Below are positions 1-5,595 of a stretch of 7,247 bases of DNA, in pieces (within the stretch, counting starts at the first letter, position 1; every line of letters starts with the position of its first letter). Under the pieces are notes generated by a model. It made no database searches. It saw only the letters and a program-made list of their open reading frames with translations, and was not told the origin of the DNA. This DNA comes from Candidatus Aegiribacteria sp. (lineage in GTDB: Bacteria > Fermentibacterota > Fermentibacteria > Fermentibacterales > Fermentibacteraceae). Location of the stretch: positions 1 to 7,247 of the forward strand of contig JAIOSX010000008.1 in assembly GCA_021107345.1 (NCBI GenBank). The letters are read 5' to 3'. A program made the position numbers and the translations under genes.

Positions 1-364
1 CATCAAGTTCTGAGGCCTTACTATCAAAGAACTCCATCGAATCGGATTTCCGTTTATCGTAGCACATCCTGAGTTCAGACATGTCAGTATCATAATTCTC
101 GATGTCCTTCATACCGGAAGAAATACTATCAAGAATTATCTCCACAACAGTATCATTCCTGTTCAGGCTGTAGTAGGCCCAGCTGCCTCTTCCTTTCCGG
201 ATTACAATCCCGGCATCAAGCAGCTTTCTAAGACTGTGGCTTACATTGGATTGACTCAACTCAAGAACAGTGGTTATCTCGCTTACATTAAGCGGCCCCC
301 GCAGAAGTATGCGGATCATTCTCAACCTGCTGGTATTAGCCAGAGCACCAAATAGATTTTCCAT
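1..364 (-). CDS. ArsR-family transcriptional regulator, probably fused to a SAM-methyltransferase domain (partial, runs off left edge)
   Basis: The 121 visible residues begin MENLFGALANTSRLRMIRIL, the usual opening of ArsR/SmtB winged-helix repressors. The recognition helix lies at about residues 38-50 (SQSNVSHSLRKLL) and the beta-wing at 53-67 (VIRKGRGSWAYYSL). Only one cysteine (C101) is visible and there is no CxC metal site in the helices, so a classical arsenic or cadmium sensor is unlikely. Residues 105-121 (RKSDSMEFFDSKASELD) resemble the linker and first helix of ArsR-methyltransferase fusions, where an 'R..s..FFd..A..wD' stretch opens the methyltransferase domain. The rest lies outside the window, so the fusion is an inference. 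The ATG at 364 is chosen because it gives the full family N-terminus; it has no Shine-Dalgarno and sits at the predicted transcription start. Autoregulation through the palindrome just upstream is likely. Confidence 0.85.
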   Translation of the reverse strand, partial: MENLFGALANTSRLRMIRILLRGPLNVSEITTVLELSQSNVSHSLRKLLDAGIVIRKGRGSWAYYSLNRNDTVVEIILDSISSGMKDIENYDTDMSELRMCYDKRKSDSMEFFDSKASELD

Positions 365-371
365 AGATATG

Positions 372-400
372 ATTATATGATAATATTATCATATCGTCAA
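372..400 (-). promoter_or_regulatory. Sigma70-type promoter of the ArsR-family gene
   Basis: Read on the minus strand, TTGACG (400-395) is followed by a 17-base spacer and then by a perfect TATAAT (377-372). The start codon ATG at 364 begins 7 bases after the -10 box, the normal place for transcription to start. The message should therefore have essentially no 5' leader. This is inferred from sequence only. Confidence 0.8.
375..394. promoter_or_regulatory. Perfect 20-bp palindrome, probable ArsR operator
   Basis: ATATGATAAT is followed directly by its exact reverse complement ATTATCATAT. The palindrome fills almost the whole -35/-10 spacer and overlaps the first three bases of the -10 box. 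AT-rich dyads of this size and placement are typical binding sites of dimeric ArsR/SmtB repressors, so occupancy should block RNA polymerase. That the adjacent regulator binds it is an inference from position and symmetry. Confidence 0.8.
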
Positions 401-637
401 CGAATATTAATCACCCTGCAGATCAAGCGTATTTAACCTCAGCCCTTCACGCCTTCTTCTCTATCAAGACCCCGACCACGCAAAATCGATTATATATCTA
501 TACCATGATACAGACATGATGAGATCATGGCTTCGTTGTCAGATCTTAAAGACAGTATTGAAAGAGATGATGGCAAACATATCAGCTGTAGATAATGCTT
601 TACAGCGCACTTCAGTCACAGATATTGTTAAGAGAAT
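401..637. other. Intergenic region with no convincing gene
   Basis: Both strands were read and no recognisable protein was found. The stretch has an AT-rich patch near 488-502 and the small inverted repeat at 503-530. Two very short reading frames (527-595 and 567-641) have no good ribosome binding site and no family resemblance. The second overlaps the start of the acetyltransferase remnant in an ATGA arrangement, so it may be the tail of another decayed gene. Confidence 0.4.
503..530. repeat. Small inverted repeat, CATGAT/ATCATG
   Basis: CCATGAT (503-509) is repeated as CATGAT at 515-520, and both face ATCATGG (524-530). The inner pair forms a 6-bp dyad around GAG, and the outer pair a 7-bp dyad around 14 bases. 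It could be an operator-like site in the intergenic region, but no promoter clearly accompanies it and chance is possible. Confidence 0.3.
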
Positions 638-738
638 ATGAAAAAGATACCGACGCTCGAAACTTAAAGACTTGTACTGCGCCCCTTCGGGCTTAAAGAT
701 GCTGCGGATGTCCAGCGTCTCTCAGGAGACAGGGCTCG
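638..738 (+). pseudogene. GNAT-family N-acetyltransferase remnant (N-terminus only, internal stop)
   Basis: From the ATG at 638 the frame reads MKKIPTLET, a TAA stop at 665-667, then RLVLRPFGLKDAADVQRLSGDRA. Apart from the stop this matches the opening of RimJ/RimL-type acetyltransferases, which typically begin 'TLETERLVLRPF.l.DA.dVqrLaGdr'. The stop falls where the family has glutamate, so a single GAA to TAA change explains it. Resemblance ends near 738 and the acetyl-CoA-binding core is missing, so both a nonsense mutation and a truncation have occurred. What follows in frame (RKFVPLNFIVK and on) is unlike the family and runs into the next gene. The start of the gene is retained and the remainder was probably lost by deletion. 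Confidence 0.7.
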
Positions 739-792
739 CAAGTTCGTGCCTCTGAACTTTATTGTTAAATGCCTAGAAGTATACACTTACTT

Positions 793-800
793 AAAAAGAG
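793..800 (+). promoter_or_regulatory. Ribosome binding site that favours the ATG at 810
   Basis: AAAAAGAG is a modest purine-rich site. It lies 9 bases before the ATG at 810 but only 3 bases before the in-frame TTG at 804, so the ATG is the better start. Confidence 0.5.
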
Positions 801-809
801 TTATTGAGT

Positions 810-1514
810 ATGCATTTACCGATGTTACATCTATTGATCGCACATGATATCTGCAATGCTATGGATATAGATTCTAAATCGCAATTCTATCTTGGCAATA
901 TTGCCCCGGATGCAATCCATACGCGCAAGGGATGGACACGAAAAGAGAAACGGTTGCTTCATTTGAATAAATCTGAAAAAGAGTTAAATGAACGCACAAA
1001 AATAGCCATTGATTTCTATCTGAAGAACTACAATGAAGATAATAAGGATTTTATCATTGGATATGTAGTTCATGTCATCGTAGATAATTACTGGTCTCAT
1101 CTTTTCGCCCGGTATTTTCATCATGTGTATTCACAGAACATGGATACAGAAGTTGCGAAACAGCTGTATTACGATGAAACTGATAAAATAGACTCTATCG
1201 CATATTTTGAAAGTGAATTCTCTGAGGAAATATGTGCTGTATTGCAACGTTCAGAAGCATCTGATTTCCTTCATCTCCTGTCGAAAAGTGAAATCACGGC
1301 ATGGAAACAGGATGTGCTGAAGAGATTGACAAACTATACTCGCACTCCTGATCGGCTATTCCAATTCTTTTCTCTGGAAATGATTGACGAATACAGAGGA
1401 ATATGTACAACTGAAATACGACACATCTTTTCTGATATAAACAGAAATGCAAACTATTCAGGTAAGCGATATCAAGAACATGGACTTGCTCTGAAATATC
1501 TCGACAAGGTTTAA
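810..1514 (+). CDS. Zinc-dependent phospholipase C-like protein
   Basis: This 234-residue protein resembles the bacterial zinc-dependent phospholipase C/S1-P1 nuclease-like family, which folds as an alpha-helical bundle with metal ligands from His and Asp. Visible markers are an N-terminal His-rich helix (MHLPMLHLLIAHDI, H7 and H12), the motif FYLGNIAPDAIHTR (D34, H37), H51, and GYVVHVIVDNYWSHLF (H88, D92, H97). These correspond to the usual 'lG.iaPDa.h.r' and 'GYl.Hll.D.yW' signatures. No signal peptide is seen, so it is probably cytoplasmic, and many family members in this size range have no known substrate. Lipase activity is therefore not established. It stands alone: the upstream gap holds only a decayed gene and the next gene has its own promoter. 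No strong terminator follows. An in-frame TTG at 804 would add two residues but fits the RBS poorly. Confidence 0.7.
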   Translation: MHLPMLHLLIAHDICNAMDIDSKSQFYLGNIAPDAIHTRKGWTRKEKRLLHLNKSEKELNERTKIAIDFYLKNYNEDNKDFIIGYVVHVIVDNYWSHLFARYFHHVYSQNMDTEVAKQLYYDETDKIDSIAYFESEFSEEICAVLQRSEASDFLHLLSKSEITAWKQDVLKRLTNYTRTPDRLFQFFSLEMIDEYRGICTTEIRHIFSDINRNANYSGKRYQEHGLALKYLDKV

Positions 1515-1629
1515 CCCGCTTATTCTCCTGCTACAATGAAGCTGTTTTGTGCACTGGCAGAAAATGAAATCCATACCGGGAAGATAAGGATCCTATAACA
1601 ACCGTATAAGCCGATCTGAGCAACGCCAT

Positions 1630-1659
1630 TTGACAGTGGCAAACTGCTTTCTGTATAAT
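1630..1659 (+). promoter_or_regulatory. Consensus sigma70 promoter for the secreted protein gene
   Basis: Perfect TTGACA (1630-1635) and perfect TATAAT (1654-1659) are separated by 18 bases. Transcription should begin near 1666, giving a leader of about 42 bases before the ATG at 1708. This also rules out the in-frame TTG at 1663 as a start, since it would lie at or before the start of the message. Confidence 0.85.
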
Positions 1660-1694
1660 TAATTGATTATTGTGTCGATATTGTCCATAATTGT

Positions 1695-1704
1695 AAAGGA
1701 GAGG
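1695..1704 (+). promoter_or_regulatory. Strong Shine-Dalgarno fixing the start at 1708
   Basis: AAAGGAGAGG contains AGGAG 6 bases before the ATG at 1708. It is the best ribosome binding site in the window and places the start directly before a signal peptide. Confidence 0.85.
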
Positions 1705-1707
1705 AAC

Positions 1708-2526
1708 ATGCGTTATCTGGTTTTTGCACTTTTGTTACTCGTTCCACTCGCGTTTGCGAGCAATGCGTACGAGGATGTTTCGAACATTGATGAATTCATG
1801 GTAATAGAGGTGGAAGGAGCAGGAGGTCCAATATGGTATGAACCGACTGCTACGCTCTACGACAACGGGCCATTGATAAACAGCCCCGGTACCGGTTTCG
1901 GCGGAGCCGACGAATCGATTCTCCAGAGCACATCCCTCGGGATGAACACACTCGGATTCGGACATCAAATCACCAACGACAACCGGATCGCCGACGACTT
2001 CGTTATCCCCACCGGTGACACATGGGATATCATTGAGATTACTTTCTTTGCCTACCAATCGTTTGCACCCTCGAGTCCATCACCTATCACGAACTATCAC
2101 GTGCAGATCTGGGACGATGCCCCGACCTCCAACAAGGCGTCCGTGTTATGGGGTGACCTTTCGACCAACCGCCTCAGCTCGACCGCCTTCTCGAATATTT
2201 ACCGGGTAACCGAAACCTCCTCCGGCGGAAGCAATCGCGCCATCTTCGCGAACACCTGCAGTGTGCCAGTTACTCTTGGCGAAGGCACTTACTGGATAGT
2301 CTGGCAGGCGGCTGGATCCGCATCCTACTCCGGACCATGGGCACCCCCCATCACAATTAACGGTCTATCGACCACCGGGAACGCTCTTCAATCCACCGAC
2401 GGCGGAGTAACCTGGCCCAATGCCCAGGACTCTGGAACATCCACACAGCAGGGCTTCCCATTCATCATCGAAGGAGCCGTCGCACTTGAACGCTCAACAT
2501 GGAGCTCTATCAAGTCCGCATTCTAG
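1708..2526 (+). CDS. Secreted protein of unknown function with C-terminal STWSSIKSAF-type tail
   Basis: The 272-residue product opens with a classical signal peptide: MRY, a hydrophobic core to about residue 16, and a likely cleavage after AFA (residues 15-17). The mature part is rich in Gly, Ser, Thr and aromatic residues and looks like a beta-sandwich. Recognisable elements are NRIADDFVIP (92-101) with W106, ITFFAYQ (111-117), HVQIWDDAP (131-139) and GEGTYWIVWQ (191-200). I recognise this style of secreted protein but no defined function. The last 14 residues (ALERSTWSSIKSAF) resemble a short conserved tail seen on many exported proteins of some candidate phyla, perhaps a sorting or anchoring signal. 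The gene is clearly richer in G+C than its neighbours (35 of 60 bases in 1861-1920). With its own consensus promoter, strong RBS and terminator it forms a one-gene unit that is probably highly expressed. Confidence 0.8.
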   Translation: MRYLVFALLLLVPLAFASNAYEDVSNIDEFMVIEVEGAGGPIWYEPTATLYDNGPLINSPGTGFGGADESILQSTSLGMNTLGFGHQITNDNRIADDFVIPTGDTWDIIEITFFAYQSFAPSSPSPITNYHVQIWDDAPTSNKASVLWGDLSTNRLSSTAFSNIYRVTETSSGGSNRAIFANTCSVPVTLGEGTYWIVWQAAGSASYSGPWAPPITINGLSTTGNALQSTDGGVTWPNAQDSGTSTQQGFPFIIEGAVALERSTWSSIKSAF

Positions 2527-2545
2527 CGTGGTGCTGGCTCTGAAC

Positions 2546-2563
2546 CTGAGCCTTTGAGCTCAG
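2546..2563 (+). repeat. Short hairpin downstream of the secreted protein gene
   Basis: CTGAGC (2546-2551) pairs with GCTCAG (2558-2563) across a 6-base loop, just ahead of the main terminator. It has no T-run of its own and may simply stabilise the 3' end. Confidence 0.45.
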
Positions 2564-2570
2564 CGGATAT

Positions 2571-2614
2571 ACTCCTGGATATTGAGAGTAAGAACTCGTT
2601 ATCCAGGAGTTTTC
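2571..2614 (+). terminator. Rho-independent terminator
   Basis: ACTCCTGGATA (2571-2581) pairs perfectly with TATCCAGGAGT (2600-2610). Inside it, GAGT (2586-2589) pairs with ACTC (2594-2597) around an AAGA loop. TTTT (2610-2613) follows the stem. It ends the transcript of the secreted protein gene 45 bases after the stop codon. Confidence 0.88.
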
Positions 2615-2748
2615 TATAATTCTCTTGTTTTCTGACGACTTGCAGTGAGTAGCTGCTTTTGATGAGAAAGTTCAAGAGTTCTCGATGAGGCCCGGCTTGT
2701 AACAGGAAGTGAAATATATACCTGATAAGCAATGAGGAAGAAGTATAA

Positions 2749-3273
2749 ATGAAGAGAGTGTGCGCATGGTGCCGTAAGGATATGGAAACGATCCTGCCGG
2801 AGAATCACTCAGAAGATGTGATTACACACGGAATTTGTGAAGAATGCATGAAAACAGTCTTTGCAGCATCGAAAACGGAAATGGTAACATTTCTTGACGG
2901 CTTCGCAGCACCCGTGCTCGTTGTTGACGAAACAGGTAGTGTCGTCACGGTCAACAAACAGGCACGAGTGCTTATTCAGAAGAGTTTGTCTGATATTGAG
3001 GGTTTCAAGGGTGGTGATGTATTCGAGTGTGCCTATTCAAAACTCCCGGGAGGATGCGGTGAAACCATTCATTGTGACGGATGCACGATAAGGAACACCG
3101 TAATGGATACATTTCAATCCGGCAGGAGCCACCTGAAGACACCGGCATACTTGTATACAGGATCCCCCGATGATTACACCAAGGTCGACTTCCTGATCTC
3201 CACGGAAAGGGTTAAGGAATTTGTCCTGTTGAGAATTGATAAAGTCGGCAACAATGAAGATATCCAACCATGA
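2749..3273 (+). CDS. Small PAS-domain protein with N-terminal zinc finger and a second cysteine cluster
   Basis: The 174-residue protein has three parts. Residues 1-35 carry CAWC (C5, C8) and HGICEEC (H27, C30, C33), a likely four-cysteine zinc-binding knuckle. Residues 44-80 (TFLDGFAAPVLVVDETGSVVTVNKQA) look like the start of a PAS sensor domain. Within the PAS region, C94, C103, C109 and C112 form a second cluster, after which the domain ends in a beta-strand (EFVLLRI, 157-163). No kinase, DNA-binding or cyclase output domain is present and there is no membrane segment, so it is a soluble stand-alone sensor or adaptor. The second cluster could hold zinc or an iron-sulfur centre and sense redox state or oxygen; that is inference. 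GAGGAAG (2734-2740) lies 8 bases before the ATG. It sits 74 bases ahead of the next gene and may be co-transcribed with it. Confidence 0.7.
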   Translation: MKRVCAWCRKDMETILPENHSEDVITHGICEECMKTVFAASKTEMVTFLDGFAAPVLVVDETGSVVTVNKQARVLIQKSLSDIEGFKGGDVFECAYSKLPGGCGETIHCDGCTIRNTVMDTFQSGRSHLKTPAYLYTGSPDDYTKVDFLISTERVKEFVLLRIDKVGNNEDIQP

Positions 3274-3347
3274 GGAGGATACATATTTCAGAATGACCGC
3301 AGTCACTTTGAAAACTGTTACATCCGATTAACCCGCAAGGAATAAAT

Positions 3348-3725
3348 ATGATGAATGCAAAAGAAGTTGTAATCGCGTTTTGGGAGGCGGCAAAGAGCAA
3401 TGATTTTCACAAGGCAAGTAAATGGCTTTCTGAAGATTTCGAATGCTACTGGCCTCAATCCTCAGAATTGATCGTTGGCAGAACAAATTTCGCTGAGATC
3501 AATACTAACTACCCTGCAAACGGCACCTGGAAATTTCACATCAATTCAATTGTTTATGAAGGTAATCACGTAGTTACTGATGTGGATATTACAGATGGTA
3601 CAGTCAGTGCCAGAGCGATAACATTCCATACAGTAGAGAATGAGTTAATCACCAGACAAACAGAATTCTGGCCAGATACCTTCGAAGCTCCAGCGTGGCG
3701 AAAACAGTGGGTCAGAATCGTTTGA
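3348..3725 (+). CDS. SnoaL/NTF2-like family protein
   Basis: At 125 residues this is the usual length for a one-domain SnoaL-like (NTF2 superfamily) protein, an alpha+beta cone with a pocket for small hydrophobic ligands. The opening helix VVIAFWEAAKSNDFHKASKWL (7-27) is followed by FECYWPQSSELIVGR (31-45), NYPANGTW (54-61), the strand HVVTDVDI (74-81) and a C-terminal segment FWPD...EAPAWRKQWV (107-122). This matches the subgroup with 'WP.s.E.i.Gr..f' and 'yeaPeWR..w'. Family members include polyketide cyclases, isomerases and many proteins without known activity, so the reaction is unknown. AAGGA (3337-3341) lies 6 bases before the ATG; a second ATG follows at once. The next gene begins 15 bases after the stop, so it is probably the first or second gene of the operon. 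Confidence 0.72.
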   Translation: MMNAKEVVIAFWEAAKSNDFHKASKWLSEDFECYWPQSSELIVGRTNFAEINTNYPANGTWKFHINSIVYEGNHVVTDVDITDGTVSARAITFHTVENELITRQTEFWPDTFEAPAWRKQWVRIV

Positions 3726-3740
3726 TTTAAAGAATTATTT

Positions 3741-4307
3741 ATGACAACAGAATTATATTTTGTACGACATGCCGCATCTGATCTCTCAGTAAAAGACGAG
3801 AGAGTTCGTCCATTGTCGGAGCAAGGCCAACAGGACGCGCAGAAACTTCTTCAGGTATTCGAAAATGTTAAGATAGACCATATTTATTCAAGTCCATATG
3901 CACGTGCTATCGACACTGTTAAATATCTTGCTGAATCGCACGGGAAAACAATTACCACGCGCGAAAATCTCCGTGAAAGAACCATTGGCAGATGGATTGA
4001 CGATTTTCAATCTTATGCTTATGCACAATGGAAGGATTTTCACTACACAATTGAACATGGTGAATCGCTGCATGACGTTCAGGCACGAAATATTGCTGAA
4101 GTGGAACGCCTGCTTGACCAACATGAAAATTCAACAATTATCATAGGTACTCATGGGACTGCACTTGGTACTGTCCTCAATTATTATGATCAGGATTTTG
4201 GATTTGAACAATTCTGGGCAATGGTTGATAAAATGCCCTATATTATGCGAATGATATTTGAGAACAATACTTTCAAATCTTTAGAAGAATTGGCATTGAG
4301 CTTATGA
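3741..4307 (+). CDS. Histidine phosphatase family protein (phosphoglycerate mutase-like)
   Basis: This 188-residue protein belongs to the histidine phosphatase superfamily. The catalytic core is visible: FVRHAAS (R9, nucleophile H10), SSPYARAIDTVKYL (R55), ENLRER (E79, likely general acid) and IIGTHGTALG (H138). The first motif reads RHA rather than the common RHG, a tolerated variant. Size and motifs fit a broad-specificity phosphatase (GpmB/CobC-like) better than true phosphoglycerate mutase, and the substrate cannot be told from sequence. It lies 15 bases after the SnoaL-like gene and 31 bases before the ketoacyl synthase gene, so it is probably co-transcribed. The RBS is weak (AAAGAA, 3729-3734), which suggests partial reliance on translational coupling. 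The 3' part of the gene is AT-rich. Confidence 0.85.
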   Translation: MTTELYFVRHAASDLSVKDERVRPLSEQGQQDAQKLLQVFENVKIDHIYSSPYARAIDTVKYLAESHGKTITTRENLRERTIGRWIDDFQSYAYAQWKDFHYTIEHGESLHDVQARNIAEVERLLDQHENSTIIIGTHGTALGTVLNYYDQDFGFEQFWAMVDKMPYIMRMIFENNTFKSLEELALSL

Positions 4308-4321
4308 TGCACGACACTATT

Positions 4322-4329
4322 AAAAGGAA
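4322..4329 (+). promoter_or_regulatory. Ribosome binding site of the ketoacyl synthase gene
   Basis: AAAAGGAA lies 9 bases before the ATG at 4339 and supports that start, which gives the standard N-terminus MNEHRVVITGLGAVTPIG. Confidence 0.6.
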
Positions 4330-4338
4330 TTTCTTATC

Positions 4339-5595
4339 ATGAATGAACATCGGGTGGTTATTACTGGCTTGGGCGCTGTAACACCGATTGGTATAGGTGT
4401 AAAGGATTTTTGTGAAGGATTGAAGACCGGTCGAAATGGAATAGCGGAAGTTACTAATTTTGATGTGACAGATTTTCGGTCAAAGCTCGCAGCTGAGGTA
4501 AAAGATTTTCAAGCTGAAGAATGGATTGACAGAAAATCAGCAAGGCGTATGGATCGCTTCACACAGTTTGGACTTGCTGCATCTGCCATGGCGATTGAAG
4601 ATTCAGGATTAGATACATTCTCATTTGACAATAATAGAGCAGGTGTCATCATCGGTTCCGGTATTGGTGGTTCACAGGCAATCGAAGAAGGGTATTCGCA
4701 GCTGCTGAAAGAAGGATCCAGAAGATTAAGCCCCTTCTTTGTATCCCGGCTTCTCATCAATATGGCAGCGTGTATGGTTTCCATAAAATATGGTTTGAAA
4801 GGTCCTCTTTCCGCTCCCTCTGTGGCCTGTTCTACAGGATCAAACGCTATTGGCGATGCTTTTCGCATTCTTCAGAGGGGTGATGCCGATATCATGATCG
4901 CAGGCAGTTCAGAAGGCTGTATAACACCACTTCCCTGGGGATGCTTCTGTGCCACACGATCAATGACTTCAAGTGATTGCGCTGAAAACGCCTCCAGACC
5001 CTTCGACAAAAACCGTGATGGTTTTGTAATGGGTGAAGGAGCCGGTATCGTTATTCTGGAAAATCTGAAGCACGCGTTAAATCGAGGCGTAGATATCTAT
5101 GCTGAAATCGTTGGGTACGGTAACACGGCCGATGCATATCACATTACTGCACCAGAACCCGAGAGCGATGGAATGATCCGGGTTATGAATGCAGCGCTGC
5201 AGGATGCTGATATGGATGCTACTGAAATAGGTTATATTAATGCGCACGGAACATCCACTGTTCTAAATGACAAATGTGAGAGTGCAGCAATTGAAAAAGT
5301 ATTCGCTGAACATGCGTATACTTTAAAGATCAGTTCAATTAAATCAATGATCGGTCATCTTTTAGCTGGCGCAGGATCTGTGGAGTTCGTGGCTACTGTA
5401 ATGAGTGTTTTTACCGGTATGATACCTCCTACCATTCATTATGAAGAACCTGATTCTGATTGTACTCTTGATTATGTTACCAATGGTGCTGAATCGATTG
5501 ACCTGAATGCGGCAATGAGTAATCCGTTTGGTTTTGGTGGGGGCAACGCTTGCCTTGTAGTAAAGAAATATGGAGACATAGATGAAAATTCCTGA
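4339..5595 (+). CDS. Beta-ketoacyl-ACP synthase II-type condensing enzyme (FabF-like)
   Basis: At 418 residues this is full length for a KAS II (FabF) enzyme, which performs decarboxylative Claisen condensation of malonyl-ACP with an acyl thioester. All catalytic residues are present: C164 in SVACSTGSNA, H303 in NAHGTST, K335 and H340 in SIKSMIGHLLAGAG. The structural signatures RVVITGLGAVTPIG (5-18), IIGSGIGG (104-111) and FVMGEGAGIVILE (229-241) are intact. The gating loop reads NPFGFGGGN (395-403), where most FabF proteins have NSFGFGGxN; a proline there could alter acyl-pocket opening. The segment after SPFFV (131-135) reads SRLLINMAACMV instead of the more common P-M-hydrophobic-I-N-M-A form. 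It overlaps the following flavin reductase-like gene by 14 bases, and no ACP, KR or dehydratase gene is adjacent. It may therefore serve a specialised acyl or polyketide-like pathway rather than bulk fatty acid synthesis. Confidence 0.93.
   Translation: MNEHRVVITGLGAVTPIGIGVKDFCEGLKTGRNGIAEVTNFDVTDFRSKLAAEVKDFQAEEWIDRKSARRMDRFTQFGLAASAMAIEDSGLDTFSFDNNRAGVIIGSGIGGSQAIEEGYSQLLKEGSRRLSPFFVSRLLINMAACMVSIKYGLKGPLSAPSVACSTGSNAIGDAFRILQRGDADIMIAGSSEGCITPLPWGCFCATRSMTSSDCAENASRPFDKNRDGFVMGEGAGIVILENLKHALNRGVDIYAEIVGYGNTADAYHITAPEPESDGMIRVMNAALQDADMDATEIGYINAHGTSTVLNDKCESAAIEKVFAEHAYTLKISSIKSMIGHLLAGAGSVEFVATVMSVFTGMIPPTIHYEEPDSDCTLDYVTNGAESIDLNAAMSNPFGFGGGNACLVVKKYGDIDENS

Noticed and set aside
527..595. 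A 22-codon frame (MASLSDLKDSIERDD...)
   Set aside because: It looks a little like the start of a small helical protein, but it is very short, has no good RBS and shows no continuation in another frame that I recognise.
567..641. A 24-codon frame (MMANISAVDNALQRT...) overlapping the acetyltransferase remnant start
   Set aside because: It has no Shine-Dalgarno site and no recognisable family, and its length is within chance expectation. It could be the tail of another decayed gene but cannot be supported.
680..695. GCCC-CTTC-GGGC hairpin as a terminator
   Set aside because: The stem is only 4 bp with no T-run and falls within the coding part of the acetyltransferase remnant.
763..785. Promoter for the phospholipase-like gene from TTGTTA and TATACA
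   Set aside because: The boxes are separated by only 11 bases and no better -35 is present at the right distance. The promoter of this gene remains unidentified.
1536..1598. A 20-codon frame (MKLFCALAENEIHTGKIRIL) with a faint likeness to ArsR N-termini
   Set aside because: The likeness rests on a few hydrophobic residues (LFxALA, IRIL). There is no RBS and nothing follows, so chance is the better explanation.
1663..1707. Upstream TTG start for the secreted protein gene
   Set aside because: It lies at or before the predicted transcription start, would put a non-signal sequence ahead of the signal peptide, and ignores the strong RBS in front of 1708.
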